64,000 bases of DNA from Prorocentrum cordatum. Taxonomy: Eukaryota > Sar > Dinophyceae > Prorocentrales > Prorocentraceae. Location: positions 44,743 through 108,742 of the forward strand of contig CAUYUJ010000841.1 in NCBI GenBank assembly GCA_963575745.1, read 5' to 3'. A model generated the notes under the pieces. The model had not been told where the DNA came from, ran no database searches, and saw only the letters and a program-made list of their open reading frames with translations. Positions 9,681 through 17,676 of this stretch are shown here, in pieces (the stretch's first letter is position 1; the number at the start of each line of letters is the position of its first letter). Made by a program: the position numbers and the translations under genes.

Positions 9681-11102
9681 CTAGCGGTCGAGTTTGCCCG
9701 GTTGTTGCGGTGTCTCCGCCAGTGAGAACTCGTGAGGGTGCAACCCTGCCACCAGATAGATGACCACGTGGAAGGCAGGCGTCGAGAGGATCTCGTTGAG
9801 GCCGGCCGAGATGAGCTTACCCAGGGAGTCCCAGTCGAAGTCCTCATCCAGGGGAGTGTTGTAGCGCTCGGCGAAACCGCTCGCCTGGGCGTCACGTGCC
9901 TTCTTTTTGGCCGCATCCAGCTCATTTCGCCCGCTCTCCTCCTTTGCGTCGCAGCTCCAGGCAACAGGTGAGGGTACCCAGGTGGCGAGGGCGGGCAGCG
10001 GGTCGAAGCTCTCGTCGATGACCAGGGAACTCCTGTGGCCAGCGGGGGCGCTGCCACCGAAACGAATCCAGAGGCGGGTCAGGCGCCCGTATTCAGAGAG
10101 CACACGCAGCTGGGACCAGGTGGCATTGGCGAACATGCGCCCATCTCCCAACATCAGGATGTTCCGCTTGGCCCTGGTGATCGCCACGTTCAGGCGTTTG
10201 GCGTCGTCGACAAAGCCCCAATTGTGGCTCCCGTTGCTCCTCGTTGTTAGTACAATTACGATGTCTGCCTCCCCACCCTGGCTGGAGTCTATGGTGGTGA
10301 GCTTGAGCGCCCCACTCTTCATGTGCTCGCCCGCAACCTGCCTGAGTCCAGGGAAAGCGGTGCCGATGGCTGTATGGGCGTTGTGGTCCTCCCGAAAGAC
10401 GGTTTCCCACCGGAGAACGTCCACCGTGTGACCTTGAGGGGAGGGTCCGGGGCCGAGGGTGTCTTGCCCGTCGCGAGCAGCGCCGCCTTTCCCTTTGCCT
10501 GACTTCCCCTTCTTGCCACCTTTGGAGTTCCGCAGGACGCCGGAGAGATGGCGGGGACCCTGCGGCCAGCCATCCATGAGGATAGCCGTCTGGAGCTGGT
10601 AGCCAACCACGATTCTGACAGAGGTGCCTTTCTCGAGCTCGGGCAGAAGTGCCCGTACGATGTCCACGGTCTGTGCTGCCTCGGGAAGGTTGGCGCAGCC
10701 TGGTTGGAGGTTAGACGTCACTTCCCAGAAGGGTGTGTCGACCAGCAGGAAACGGTGCTTGTCTCCGTTTTGCGGAGGGTCCAGCTGCTCAAGGGTCGTG
10801 CGGAGGTCGTTCTCGTCGGAACCGGTGAGGGAGGCCAGCTGTGTCAGTCGTCCGGGTTCCCAAGGTGTGATGTCTCTCCATGGGATGCCTTCAACGATTG
10901 GCCTGTCCCTGAGCGGGTCCATGATGCCAGACGTCATGCCCTTGCCGTAGTAGGCTGCATTCGGAAAGGCAAGTAGCTGCGGATGCATGCGGTAGCAGAT
11001 CGAAAGGTGGACCACGGCCGACTCTTGGCCGCGGAGTGCGTGGAACATCCTGTCGAAAATGCTAACACAGAGTCCCAGGTCGTTCGCAAGCTTGGAGAGC
11101 AC
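9681..11102 (-). CDS. SF1 Upf1-like helicase, C-terminal RecA domain
   Basis: The 473-codon frame holds the second half of a superfamily 1B helicase. Visible motifs are CYRMHPQLLAFPNAAYY (residues 36-52, the YRM box), VGYQLQT (166-172), TTIDSSQGGEADIVIVLTTR (269-288, motif V) and LNVAITRAKRNILMLGD (304-320, motif VI with the arginine finger). A Gly/Lys-rich insert (KGGKKGKSGKGKGG, 194-207) is unusual for the family. The N-terminal RecA domain is in the overlapping ORF 10934-11716; the two join after GDPNQL near 11115, where a run of five C replaces the four that would keep QLCPTVLSK in frame. ATP-dependent unwinding of RNA or DNA is the family role. Confidence 0.75.
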   Translation of the reverse strand: MLSKLANDLGLCVSIFDRMFHALRGQESAVVHLSICYRMHPQLLAFPNAAYYGKGMTSGIMDPLRDRPIVEGIPWRDITPWEPGRLTQLASLTGSDENDLRTTLEQLDPPQNGDKHRFLLVDTPFWEVTSNLQPGCANLPEAAQTVDIVRALLPELEKGTSVRIVVGYQLQTAILMDGWPQGPRHLSGVLRNSKGGKKGKSGKGKGGAARDGQDTLGPGPSPQGHTVDVLRWETVFREDHNAHTAIGTAFPGLRQVAGEHMKSGALKLTTIDSSQGGEADIVIVLTTRSNGSHNWGFVDDAKRLNVAITRAKRNILMLGDGRMFANATWSQLRVLSEYGRLTRLWIRFGGSAPAGHRSSLVIDESFDPLPALATWVPSPVAWSCDAKEESGRNELDAAKKKARDAQASGFAERYNTPLDEDFDWDSLGKLISAGLNEILSTPAFHVVIYLVAGLHPHEFSLAETPQQPGKLDR

Positions 11103-11716
11103 CGTAGGGGGCAGAGCTGGTTCGGATCGCCCACCAGGACCAGGGCTCCGCCGCTGTCGATCAGGTTTACCATAGACATGAGCGCGTGAAGCTCCGTGGC
11201 CTGCCCAGCCTCGTCGACTACCAGGAGGACGATGTGGGGGCTGTCCTTCTGGCCAAGGGCCTCGGCCGCCTCGTGTGTGGACATGATTACCATGGCGTCT
11301 CGTAGTAAGCTCGTCTTGTAGGGCCTAAAGTCCTGGCTCTTGTCGCCGTCCTGGAAAGGGAACTCCCCGTGGGCGTTCTTGTAGTGGCCCTCAGGTGTCA
11401 GGTCGACGAGTGCCTCGTTGACACGCTCCTTCCTCGCCAGGCGCACGAACTTCCCAGGAAACCCCGTGTCGGGATCGAGGCGATGCTGCTGATGTGCTTC
11501 GGTCATCGCCAGGGCTGGTTGTTCAACCGCTGTGTTAGAACCGGCGGCCAACGCAACTGCTTGCCCCGGGCGTAGGCAGCATCCCCACATGTCCAGGCAA
11601 GCAACAGAGAAGGTGGTCTTGCCTGTCCCAGGGGGTCCGTGCACCAGTACGGCGTGGTGATGTAAGGAGGCCTGAAGGGCCTTGGTCGCGTCACTGTTCG
11701 GCTTGTGTTTGTCCAC
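10934..11716 (-). CDS. SF1 Upf1-like helicase, N-terminal RecA domain
   Basis: This frame has Walker A GPPGTGKT (residues 27-34), a motif Ia-like LAAGSNTAVE, Walker B VVDEAGQATE (167-176) and motif III GDPNQL (196-201). The order and wording are those of Upf1/AAA_11-AAA_12 helicases. The first codon is GTG, and upstream a TGA at 11723-11725 interrupts the same frame, so this is a continuation of 11723-12331 rather than a true start. After GDPNQL the frame degenerates and the coding signal resumes in 9681-11102. Without the slip and the stop, the chain would contain every helicase motif. Confidence 0.75.
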   Translation of the reverse strand: MDKHKPNSDATKALQASLHHHAVLVHGPPGTGKTTFSVACLDMWGCCLRPGQAVALAAGSNTAVEQPALAMTEAHQQHRLDPDTGFPGKFVRLARKERVNEALVDLTPEGHYKNAHGEFPFQDGDKSQDFRPYKTSLLRDAMVIMSTHEAAEALGQKDSPHIVLLVVDEAGQATELHALMSMVNLIDSGGALVLVGDPNQLCPLRCSPSLRTTWDSVLAFSTGCSTHSAAKSRPWSTFRSATACIRSYLPFRMQPTTARA

Positions 11717-11722
11717 CCTGTC

Positions 11723-12331
11723 TCAGAGAGCATCCAGGCTGGGAGTGGGGCGCGCCCTGTGGAAGACCGAACCTGTCGCGTCCGAGATCTCGTCGTCGGA
11801 GAAAGCCTTCAAACCCAGGGGAAGCGGGGGTGCCTGTGGTAGAAGGCCGCATCGGACAGCCTGCATGTGGTCGGCGTCGGGAACGTCGAAGCCCAGGGTG
11901 ACGGCAGCCCTGGCCCTCAGGCATAGGCCCACAGAGCAGGTGCGCCTCAGGTCGCTGGCCGCCAGTCGGTCGGCGCGTGGGGCGTGCAAGAAAGCAAAGA
12001 GAAAAGTCAGAGGAGACAGCTGGTGGGCGAACAGGTCCGCGGCGTTCTGTCGGAGGTGGTAGATCTGGTCAAGAGCCCAGCACTGGCGCCAGAACTGGAT
12101 GTCGGAAGGGGCTTCGTCTACTCGATACCAGGGGGCGTCTTCGTTTGGGGGCCGCTTCGCCTTGGTCTCGTCTTCGTGGAATGGTCCCCACTTCCCACTG
12201 TTGTACAGCACTGTGCACCTGTCGGAGGGGTACCTGGTAGACGTGCTGAGGCCGAGCGCTTGGGCGTCTCTTGGGTGGATGGCACCTCCCAGGGAGGGGG
12301 CCTGGATGCAACTTTGTACTTGGAGGGCCAC
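11723..12331 (-). CDS. Locus A segment directly upstream of the helicase
   Basis: A 202-codon frame ending in TGA, two codons before the helicase frame and in register with it. Readable segments include STRYPSDRCTVLYNSGKWGP, APWYRVDEAPSDIQFWRQCW and LFAHQLSPLTFLFAFLHAPR. No database family is recognised by eye. It joins the zinc-finger ORF upstream by a one-base slip near 12290, within a CCCCCTCCCTGGGAGG stretch. Confidence 0.45.
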   Translation of the reverse strand: MALQVQSCIQAPSLGGAIHPRDAQALGLSTSTRYPSDRCTVLYNSGKWGPFHEDETKAKRPPNEDAPWYRVDEAPSDIQFWRQCWALDQIYHLRQNAADLFAHQLSPLTFLFAFLHAPRADRLAASDLRRTCSVGLCLRARAAVTLGFDVPDADHMQAVRCGLLPQAPPLPLGLKAFSDDEISDATGSVFHRARPTPSLDAL

Positions 12332-13500
12332 CCCAGCAAGTAGAGCTCCTTGCCTTCTGGGAGATCCATCGCGTTGCGTAGCCGAAAGGTGTCTAGGTCG
12401 CCCAGGTCCGAGTTAGCGTCGATCCTAGTGATGCGGACGCCGAGCGCGCAGTTACCTTTCCTGGCCAGGTCTTCGCGCGTGGAGTCTTTTCCGTTGTCCA
12501 CCGTCTCGACAGAGGCCTGGCTTTCCACCCGGGCGATCCTCCGTAGCGTCTGTCCACGATCCTGGAGAGAGTAGGGCCACTGTGAGGGGAGTCGAACGGC
12601 CCCGGGCAGGTCCCCAAGTGCCGCCTTGGGGTGGGCCCTGGAAAGCGGGGAGTCCAGTGGTACAGAGTAGAGACTGACTACGTCGGTAGCCGCCTGCAGA
12701 GCCAACGAGTCATCCAGCTGCTGCTCCGAGGGGCTTGTTGGTGATACAACGACATCCTTGGAAGGCATCACCCTTCGCTGCTGGTTGGGCGGATCCCAGG
12801 CGGGCGGAGGGTGGGGCGGCGGGGGCGGGGGTAAAGGTCCGACCGAGGCGTCAGTAGGTTGCCCAGGCGCAGCAGGCGGCGGTCCGATGGTCGATTTCGC
12901 TCGCGCCCTGGCCTCGCCGCCGAGGTCGGGCTGTCTGAGGCCCGTCCTTGTAGCCTCACGTGTGCCCATCAGGTGCGTCCTCACCTGCTCTGGGTCGGTC
13001 CTGGTACCTCCAGGGCAGTTGTACGTTGGCGCGTCGTCCCAGAGAGGGTAGGTGGTGGGCACGTGCAGCGCGTCTTCTGGGATCACGAGACCCGGGAGTG
13101 AGCGTATACCGTCTTGGGAAACCGAGGGTTTGACGGGCCTCCAGCCAGGCCAGGGCCTCCGCTCAATAAACACACGGTGACTTGAGTCCCAGGAAGTACC
13201 AGTGCAACTGCTCCACAAATTCCCAAGAGTGACAAAGGTGTTTGGGTCGGGCCAACCGTCTTCGTAACGCGCTTCCGACATCTGGTAGCGCTTGTCACTT
13301 AGGATGTGCTGTGTGTCGTCCACGGGCTCCTGGCAGACGTCGCACCAGTGGCGCCAAGCGCCGTTGAAGTAGACCCAACGCATCCAGGGACAGAGCCGGG
13401 CAAGGAAGACGCGTGCGCCCAACCGGAATGGCGGCCCATCCTCACTGTGCGGCAGACTGGAGGGCCACCGACGGATGGGGCCTTGGTTGTTCTTAGGCAT
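12118..13500 (-). CDS. Locus A CxxC protein, first ORF of the helicase chain
   Basis: I take the ATG at 13500 (MPKNNQGPIRRW) as start because the frame upstream of it is low-complexity spacer. The N-terminal part contains YFNGAWRHWCDVCQEPVDD, a single CxxC module of the kind repeated elsewhere in locus A. A long Pro/Ser-rich linker (PPPPPPPHPPPAWDPP) follows. The frame loses coding character after about 12290, where frame +1 (ORF 11723-12331) takes over. The ORF follows the RNase H ORF on the same strand after a 110-bp spacer, consistent with a second cistron or a downstream gene in a directional cluster. Confidence 0.45.
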   Translation of the reverse strand: MPKNNQGPIRRWPSSLPHSEDGPPFRLGARVFLARLCPWMRWVYFNGAWRHWCDVCQEPVDDTQHILSDKRYQMSEARYEDGWPDPNTFVTLGNLWSSCTGTSWDSSHRVFIERRPWPGWRPVKPSVSQDGIRSLPGLVIPEDALHVPTTYPLWDDAPTYNCPGGTRTDPEQVRTHLMGTREATRTGLRQPDLGGEARARAKSTIGPPPAAPGQPTDASVGPLPPPPPPHPPPAWDPPNQQRRVMPSKDVVVSPTSPSEQQLDDSLALQAATDVVSLYSVPLDSPLSRAHPKAALGDLPGAVRLPSQWPYSLQDRGQTLRRIARVESQASVETVDNGKDSTREDLARKGNCALGVRITRIDANSDLGDLDTFRLRNAMDLPEGKELYLLGWPSKYKVASRPPPWEVPSTQETPKRSASARLPGTPPTGAQCCTTVGSGDHSTKTRPRRSGPQTKTPPGIE

Positions 13501-13612
13501 GATCCCAGGGCGTCGCGTCGGTCCCAGGGCGGCAGCTGAAGGCTGCGGGCTGTCGGTGCGGCAGCTGAAGGCTGCAGACTGTCGGGGCCTTAGTGTGTCG
13601 GGGCGGGAGCGA
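13501..13612 (-). other. Spacer between RNase H ORF and helicase chain, with direct repeat
   Basis: The 18-mer GCGGCAGCTGAAGGCTGC occurs at 13529-13546 and 13558-13575, 29 bases apart. A close relative, GGC(A/G)GCTGAAGGCC, occurs three times downstream of the last ORF of the block (5512, 5791, 6077). The word thus follows both reading units of locus A. A role in 3' end formation or splicing is speculative. Confidence 0.5.
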
Positions 13613-14980
13613 TCAGGGGAGGTGAGGGGGAGGGGGATTTTCGAGCGCGTCAACGAACAGGGCAACTTGGTCCAAGTCGCAGAGGTTGACTCCCGCGGCG
13701 GGGAAGAGGGGAGGAGGGGGGCGATGGGTACCTTCCCAAACGACCCAGGTGGTGACCGCATGGTCACCAGCGTGCCTGCGGGCGTCGGCCCAAAAGACCC
13801 CTAGAGTCGCGAGGCGGTCGGCCGCTTTGTTGAGGCGGCGTCGTACCGCCTGCCATGTAAAGGTCCAGCCGGACTCGCTGGCTTGCCCGAAGGCAAAATC
13901 CATTTGTTGTGCCAGATGGAGCCGTCGATAGCGTCCGGTGCCGGCCCCGTATCGGATGGCAGCTAGGTTGTCGCCGACCACTCTGACACCGCGAAGCGAG
14001 CCTTCGACGTGGGGGGGCAGGGCGAGGCCAGCTCTGCACCCTGAGGCCTCAGCCGTCTGTGCGTTGTCACAGCTTGGGAGGGCAACAACAGCGACAGCCA
14101 CGACGCGCGGGTAGCCGCGGCGCGGGTCGTGTCTCCAAAGGAAGGCAGCCGCGCTGGAGACTTTGTCCCCCTCTCCTATTCGGCGCGCTCCCCCATCGAA
14201 CGTGAGCTCGTAGGGCCATTGGGCAGAGTCGGCGGCGGGGAGCGGGGAGTCCCCGACAGTGATTTCCTCGCCCGCGTCCATATCCCTGCCGGCTCTGAGC
14301 ACAAGGGTGTGCTGGTCACAGAGTCTGCAATAAGCTTTGGTCCAGAGGGCGATGGGGTCCCTGTCTGTCCTGGGGCACGGGAACCAGCCCGCCCCAGGGG
14401 GCGCCCAACTCGCCCTGGGGTCGCAAGTTTGGAGAACGGCGAGCCTATCCCCACTACGTGTGGCTCTCGTTGTGATAGGGAGGCGCCGGATTTCCCCTCC
14501 GGCGCGTGGTGCTTGTCTGCCGAGATGTGGTCTGGCGGCCCCGCGTATACGCAGTAGGCGTGGCCCTTGGGGATTGCAAAGCTGACAGGGGTCGAGCATA
14601 AGGGCCCAGACCGCGGTTTCATCTGCCGGGGCGAGTGGAGGCTGCCCTTCGCGCAGGTCATCGTCCTCTTCGTCGTCTTCCTGGAGATCGGAGTCGGGCA
14701 CGGCGATACCCTGGATGATGAGCCCGGCGGCTTCGTCGGCGCCAATAGGAGTGCAGTCTAGGTTCACACAGTACCTGAAGGAGATCTGGTGTAATAGGCG
14801 GCAAACTAGCCTCTGGTGTTGCCCCCTAGTGCACATCGCCGTAGCAAGGTCCCTGGGGTGGCCCGGGCCTCTAGCTTTTTCCCAGGCAAGGGCAGCCGCG
14901 GGGCGCCAGCACCACACGTGCTCGGCGGTGGCTTCCCCAAGGCCACAGAGAGGGCAGGCTCCGTAAAGTCCTTGCCGCAT
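13613..14980 (-). CDS. Retroelement zinc knuckle and RNase H
   Basis: This 455-residue frame starts with CPLCGLGEATAEHVWCW, a C-x2-C-x8-H-x2-C knuckle (C9, C12, H21, C24) of the zf-RVT type found after reverse transcriptase in non-LTR elements. A linker with paired CxxC motifs (CQLC at 132-135 and CRLC at 218-221) leads to an RNase H domain: TFDGG (D262), TAEASG (E311), VGDNLAA (D337) and NKAADRLATLG (D388). All four acidic residues are present. It is in the same frame as the upstream reverse transcriptase and separated from it only by the TAA at 15008-15010, so the two were probably one polyprotein. Predicted role is removal of the RNA strand during reverse transcription. Confidence 0.8.
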   Translation of the reverse strand: MRQGLYGACPLCGLGEATAEHVWCWRPAAALAWEKARGPGHPRDLATAMCTRGQHQRLVCRLLHQISFRYCVNLDCTPIGADEAAGLIIQGIAVPDSDLQEDDEEDDDLREGQPPLAPADETAVWALMLDPCQLCNPQGPRLLRIRGAARPHLGRQAPRAGGEIRRLPITTRATRSGDRLAVLQTCDPRASWAPPGAGWFPCPRTDRDPIALWTKAYCRLCDQHTLVLRAGRDMDAGEEITVGDSPLPAADSAQWPYELTFDGGARRIGEGDKVSSAAAFLWRHDPRRGYPRVVAVAVVALPSCDNAQTAEASGCRAGLALPPHVEGSLRGVRVVGDNLAAIRYGAGTGRYRRLHLAQQMDFAFGQASESGWTFTWQAVRRRLNKAADRLATLGVFWADARRHAGDHAVTTWVVWEGTHRPPPPLFPAAGVNLCDLDQVALFVDALENPPPPHLP

Positions 14981-15007
14981 GGGGACGCTAATGCTGGCGA
15001 GGTGCCT

Positions 15008-17353
15008 TTATCGCTCTGCAGCGAGTGGGCGTAGATCTTCGGGGAGGGCGTCGTCGTTCAGGAGAGGCCAGAGGGCGGCCTCACCACTCGAAGGCCCGAG
15101 GCAGGAGTCACACCAGGCCTGTCCGTCATCTCGTTGGCCGGCCGTGAGCCAAACTCTCTTGGCCCGCCTGCCGCAGCTGCATTGGTGGGAGATCCTGTCT
15201 GCCACGCTTCGCCGGCGCGCAGACCCGGGTAGCCCGTTGGCCAGGAGTCGGAGGACGTGGTGCGCCTCTGTAAGGGATGCACAGTGTCCCAGGAGCGACC
15301 ATTCCGCACCGTCAGTCTGTGCCCACCTGCGCTCGTCGCTGGTTGTGGTGAACCACCTGTTGACGATGTGCCCGTGGAGCTGCGTCCAAGCCGCGACATA
15401 GACCACGCGCCCAAAGTAGCGAGCCCGCAGTCGGGGGGGCTCTCTCAACGCACGATTGATTAAGTCAGCAGCCCTGGAGTCGGCCAGTACCTTGGAGCCG
15501 GGTCTGTGGGGTTCATGCCGCGGGGAAAATTCCCGAGCCCATTTCACGAGTTTGTTCCACCTTCTCCCCGCCTTGTGCCGCGACTGTGGCGGGCCCCACA
15601 GGTCGTCCAGGGCGCGTGCCCTGGCCGCGATGGCACGCGAGGTGGCGACCGGGCACTTGGGGCAGCCGGGAACCTGGAAGCGGATGCCCAGGCCCGTGAG
15701 AACGTTGTCGGGAATCCAGGAAGCGGATGCAAGGCCGAGAGCGACCCCAAGGTGGGCCCGGAGCGTCCTCTCATGAACGGTGTCGGGAAGGAAGTAGTGC
15801 GAGGGGTCGGGGATGAGCGGAATGAGATAAGTGTTCCAAGCAAGGGCGGTCTTGGTGGGAGACATATTGGCGAGGTGCAAGGCCATGGCACGGTCCCGGG
15901 GCTTGGGGAGAGATTTGCCCCAAGTGCCGGCGACGAGGGCGTCGAGCTGCCCTCTGGTCATTCCGCCCCGGGGCGACGGGATCTCTCCTTCGGCGGCCCG
16001 AGATACGACGCAGGCGCCGAGGTAGGGCCACTGGGGGCGCACAGCGGAGGAGCCGAAAGGAGTATAGTCCATGGCACGTCTCCACCAACCGTGATCGCTG
16101 GCTGGAACCAGCGCCGTTTTGAAGTTGCACCTGCAGGGGCAGCTCCAGGGAGTGCACAGCGCAGCGCTGTCAGGCCCACAGGTCCGCTTGATCATTTCCA
16201 GGATAAGTGCCGCCGGAAGGCCCGTGACCGTCGTCGTGGTGCCGTTATCAGTGAAGTCCACGGGGGCAGTGGCAAGATGTTGCCTGACGTCGATTCCGGA
16301 TGGCGCCTCGATTCCTTTGCACTTGTGGGCCTCAACCAAGAGCCCTGCCGTCCTTGCAAGCCAGGGCAGCGCAATGCCGGCACGGAGTGTTTGGGCAGTG
16401 GCGCCTAGAAGGGCGGCCAGGTCGTCCACGTACGTCGGGTCGTCCGCCCCCGTGATGTTGGCAAGGGCGCTGATGAGAGGGTCGTAACCCAAGCACCAGA
16501 GGAGCGGGGAGGCGGTGCCTCCCATTCCGATGGATCGGAGGAGTCTCCTTATCCTGCTCTTGTAATTCCCGTTGCAGGTACGCAGGCTCCTGCTGCTGAC
16601 CAGGGCGTCCACAGAGTGTAGGAGCCAGCTGGGGAGTTGCCAGCGCTTCGTCAGCTGCCCCATCCATTGCAAGGATATGCGCTCAAAGGCCTTGTTCTGG
16701 TCGCAGAAGAGGACGGCAGTGCCGGGGGCAGGGCCCAAGTCTCTTGTAGCGCACTGTATGTATTGGTCCACGGCCTCTTGGTGCTCGCCAAGCAGGGCCT
16801 CCCACGATGGCCCGGGTTCGGTGTCAGCCATCGGATCCAGGGCGAGGTGGTTAGTGGCGGATGTGGTATTGGGACCACACTGCCCCCCGCGCTTGGCCGC
16901 TTGATTAGGGCTGAGCCTGGGTTCGATCACGGGGCCGAGGTGGTCGGCTATGGTTGCACCATGCAGTCTCCGTAGGCAGGTGGGGAGCTGTAAGGGTCGC
17001 ATATCGTTGGGCAGCTCCGCGGCTGCCTTTTTGCCGATCCAAACCAGAAGATCGATGGAGGGGCCTAGGACCAAGTCGACAAGTTCTGGGTTCAGATCCG
17101 CGGCGTACCAGGCTTGGGCGAGCAGGCCGGCAACGAAGCGGGCCCCAGGATGGTACAGTTCGCACGGTTCTCCATCCTCTCCAGGAGCGCTGCCGCTTGG
17201 ACCCAGGACGAGGGAGGCAATCCTGCCCCACTGCGGGTTGGGGGAATCCGGGAACTGCCCAAGATCCTTGTGTCTGAAGTACTCGTCGAGGATACGGTCC
17301 GCAGCTGGGGGAAGGGGGGGAGCGGTTGGTGGGGATACGCGAAGCGTCAACAA
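15008..17353 (-). CDS. Reverse transcriptase of locus A
   Basis: A 781-residue frame. Reverse transcriptase blocks occur in order: RPLQLPTCLRRL (residues 119-130), LFCDQNKAFERIS with D218 (215-227), MGGTASPLLWCLGYDP (277-292, in place of the usual QG.PLSP box) and TYVDDLAAL with D310 and D311 (307-315). The catalytic Asp triad is intact. An extended thumb/connection region runs to about residue 760, and the frame ends at an in-frame TAA before the zinc knuckle and RNase H. The family is of the non-LTR (LINE) kind, judging by the zf-RVT and RNase H order. No apurinic endonuclease domain is seen upstream. Confidence 0.8.
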   Translation of the reverse strand: MLTLRVSPPTAPPLPPAADRILDEYFRHKDLGQFPDSPNPQWGRIASLVLGPSGSAPGEDGEPCELYHPGARFVAGLLAQAWYAADLNPELVDLVLGPSIDLLVWIGKKAAAELPNDMRPLQLPTCLRRLHGATIADHLGPVIEPRLSPNQAAKRGGQCGPNTTSATNHLALDPMADTEPGPSWEALLGEHQEAVDQYIQCATRDLGPAPGTAVLFCDQNKAFERISLQWMGQLTKRWQLPSWLLHSVDALVSSRSLRTCNGNYKSRIRRLLRSIGMGGTASPLLWCLGYDPLISALANITGADDPTYVDDLAALLGATAQTLRAGIALPWLARTAGLLVEAHKCKGIEAPSGIDVRQHLATAPVDFTDNGTTTTVTGLPAALILEMIKRTCGPDSAALCTPWSCPCRCNFKTALVPASDHGWWRRAMDYTPFGSSAVRPQWPYLGACVVSRAAEGEIPSPRGGMTRGQLDALVAGTWGKSLPKPRDRAMALHLANMSPTKTALAWNTYLIPLIPDPSHYFLPDTVHERTLRAHLGVALGLASASWIPDNVLTGLGIRFQVPGCPKCPVATSRAIAARARALDDLWGPPQSRHKAGRRWNKLVKWAREFSPRHEPHRPGSKVLADSRAADLINRALREPPRLRARYFGRVVYVAAWTQLHGHIVNRWFTTTSDERRWAQTDGAEWSLLGHCASLTEAHHVLRLLANGLPGSARRRSVADRISHQCSCGRRAKRVWLTAGQRDDGQAWCDSCLGPSSGEAALWPLLNDDALPEDLRPLAAER

Positions 17354-17369
17354 TTGTATATGGTCTGGC

Positions 17370-17640
17370 TGCTGAGACCCCTGACTCCAATCCGCCCTAC
17401 TTTGGCTTTTTCCCCAACTTAAAATTGCGTCGGAAATCCACTTATAAGAAGCCGAAAAAGTAGGGCGGTAATTTCTGCACCCAACATAAAGTGGAGCGGA
17501 AATCCACAGAAGTAGGGCGGAAACGGCAGCAGAAAAGTAGGGCGGAACTTGGCATCAGCGGGGCTTGAAAAGTAAGGCGGGAAGTCCAAGCCCTACCTAC
17601 GACCTTCCCCAAAGTAGGGCGGATCCGGAGTCAGGGACTG
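17370..17640. repeat. AAGTAGGGCGG repeats in a divergent intergenic spacer
   Basis: The 11-mer AAGTAGGGCGG occurs at about 17458, 17509, 17534 and 17610, with a variant AAGTAAGGCGG near 17571 and the reverse complement CCGCCCTACTTT near 17393. A related block, GCGGAAATCCAC, occurs at about 17494. The stretch lies between the reverse transcriptase start (minus) and the recombinase (plus), where a shared promoter or terminal repeat would be expected. No gene is present. Confidence 0.7.
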
Positions 17641-17676
17641 CAGGTTCTGTGCGCGGCGGGAGCGAGGGACTTTGCG

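Noticed and set aside
16910-16930. GGGTTCGATC resembling a tRNA T-loop
   Set aside because: No acceptor stem, D-loop or anticodon arm fits around it; it is inside the reverse transcriptase gene.
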